A program made the position numbers and the translations under genes. From Hydractinia symbiolongicarpus (taxonomy: Eukaryota > Cnidaria > Hydrozoa > Anthoathecata > Hydractiniidae): a stretch of DNA of 64,000 nucleotides. The stretch spans positions 29,073,501-29,137,500 of the forward strand of contig NC_079880.1 in NCBI RefSeq assembly GCF_029227915.1, given 5' to 3'. This document shows positions 63,355 through 64,000 of the stretch, piece after piece. The notes below the pieces were generated by a model, which ran no database searches, was not told where the DNA came from, and saw only the letters and a program-made list of their open reading frames with translations. The first letter of the stretch is position 1. Each line of letters opens with the position of its first letter.

Positions 63355-63475
63355 TGAGTTTACTCCCTGGGTACTTTCTTTGCACACTTTTGACTTTACG
63401 GCCGAGTTCGGGATTTACGGGAAATCGCGGGCTTTCGTTTGATTTAAAAAATCGTTTAAAAAAACGTTGGGAAAA
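63355..63475 (+). repeat. Short monomer type B, 121 bp
   Basis: Type-B junction with GGGCTTTCG and TTTGCACAC as at 51,093 and 55,681, plus a private GGCCGAGTTCGGG. Last copy in the window. Confidence 0.9.
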
Positions 63476-64000
63476 TGAGTTTACTCCCTGGGTACTTTCT
63501 TTGTATACTTTTGACTATACGGGCCGAGTCCGGGATTTACGGGAAATCGCGGGTTTTCGTTTGCCGGCGATTAAACTTCTTTTATTCAGCGTCCCATCAA
63601 AAATGAAAACATTTTTGAAAAATACAAGTCTCATGCGTTTTAGTGGTGAAAAAATAATATAAAAAATCGTTCGGGAAATGAGTTTACTCCCTGGGTACTT
63701 TCTTTGTATACTTTTAATTTTACGGGCCAAGCCCGGGATTTACGAGAAATGCCGGGTTTTCGTTTGCCGGCGATTAAACTTCTTTTATTCGGTGTCTCAT
63801 CAAAAATGAAAACATTTTTGAAAACTACAAGTCTCATGCGTTTTAGTGGTGAAAAAAAAATTTAAAAAATCGTTCGGGAAATGAGTTTACTCCCTGGGTA
63901 CTTTCTTTGTATACATTCGACTACACGGGCCAAGCCCGGGATTTAGGGGAAATCGCTGGTTTTCGTTTGCCGGCGATTAAACCTCTTTTCTTAAGCGTCT

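Larger units (their letters stand above)
1..64000 (+). repeat. Tandem satellite array, ~203-bp monomer
   Basis: The whole window is head-to-tail copies of one monomer of about 203 bp, with single-copy variants of 201-205 bp. Every monomer shows the same ordered landmarks: TGAGTTTACTCCCTGGGTAC, TTTGTATAC, a CGGG-rich block, TTTGCCGGCGATTAAAC, TCTCATCAAAAATG, then CATGCGTTTTAGTGGTGAAA and ATTTAAAAAATCGTTC. All copies face the same way. I saw no inversion, transposon, gene or unique spacer in 64 kb, apart from one 16-nt patch. Composition is about 38% GC in the consensus. Both window ends fall inside the array. Arrays of this kind are typical of eukaryotic centromeric, pericentromeric or other heterochromatic satellites; that location is inference. 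I do not recognise the family. Confidence 0.98.
60042..64000 (+). repeat. Zone 5: mosaic of zone-3 and zone-4 monomers
   Basis: About 60.1-61.0 kb resembles 30.3-31.2 kb, with GGGC(G/C)CCAGTCCGGGG monomers at about 60,717 and 61,652, a type absent from 30.2 to 60.6 kb. From about 61.1 kb it returns to zone-4 order: GGATTTAGGGGAAATCGCTGG, short A at 61,281 and 62,013, ACGAGAAATCGCGG, ATGCCGGG and short B at 63,355. The window ends inside a monomer. No gene is visible. Confidence 0.8.

Noticed and set aside
1-64000. CRISPR array
   Set aside because: The repeat is 203 bp with no unique spacers. Variation is point substitution along the whole unit, unlike short repeats with unrelated spacers.
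1-64000. rDNA spacer, tRNA or 5S clusters
   Set aside because: No rRNA-like, tRNA-like or 5S-like sequence (box A/B, cloverleaf, conserved rRNA words) was seen in the monomer or between monomers.
1-64000. Transposon or retroelement, including telomere repeats
   Set aside because: No terminal repeats, target-site duplications, reverse transcriptase or transposase frames, or short telomeric motifs interrupt the array.
1-64000. Canonical 17-bp CENP-B box on either strand
   Set aside because: I looked for TTCG-N4-A-N2-CGGG and its complement in the main monomer types and found only the version with a three-base spacer.

Overview
The window is one uninterrupted tandem satellite array. It holds no gene, RNA gene or transposon that I can support. 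The unit is a monomer of about 203 bp, about 38% GC in a consensus I assembled by eye. It repeats head to tail on the + strand from base 1 to base 64,000, roughly 320 units in all. The window opens and closes inside the array, so neither edge of the satellite is present. Such an array with multi-kilobase higher-order repeats (HORs) points to eukaryotic heterochromatin, most plausibly centromeric or pericentromeric. I do not recognise the family and cannot name the organism or even the kingdom.

The monomer has two parts. About 60 bp is GC- and CpG-rich (about 57% GC), with CGGG words spaced about one helical turn apart. The rest is AT-rich (about 30% GC), with A/T tracts and a perfect 9-bp inverted repeat around an AAAA loop. 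Some monomer types carry a motif resembling a CENP-B box with a spacer one base short.

Layout. (1) 1 to about 9.3 kb: related monomer types with partial duplications at offsets of about 3.45/3.24 kb and 2.84 kb. (2) About 9.3-19.5 kb: HOR blocks that share a left end at about 9,302, 10,925 and 13,158, then a mixed stretch holding the only non-satellite bases seen (16 nt at 16,920). (3) About 19.5-30.66 kb: overlapping long-range duplications (offsets 1,015, 2,235, 4,064, 4,673 and 5,891 bp) marked by a GGGCCCCAG monomer type. (4) About 30.66-60.0 kb: a superrepeat of about 4.2 kb basic length that starts at about 30,661, 36,099, 40,319 and 48,184 and carries short 121-122 bp monomers. It is enlarged by nested tandem duplications of 527, 811, 934, 1,014, 1,418, 1,947 and about 4,588 bp. 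(5) About 60.0-64 kb: a mosaic of zone-3 and zone-4 monomer types.

The open reading frames present (up to 132 codons) are by-products. The 203-bp period is not a multiple of three, so the frame shifts at each monomer. The same peptides recur on both strands with every repeat, so no coding regions are called. The biological interest lies in the array architecture: two sister short monomer types, layered duplications of different age, a deletion with filler DNA, and possible protein-binding or nucleosome-phasing signals.
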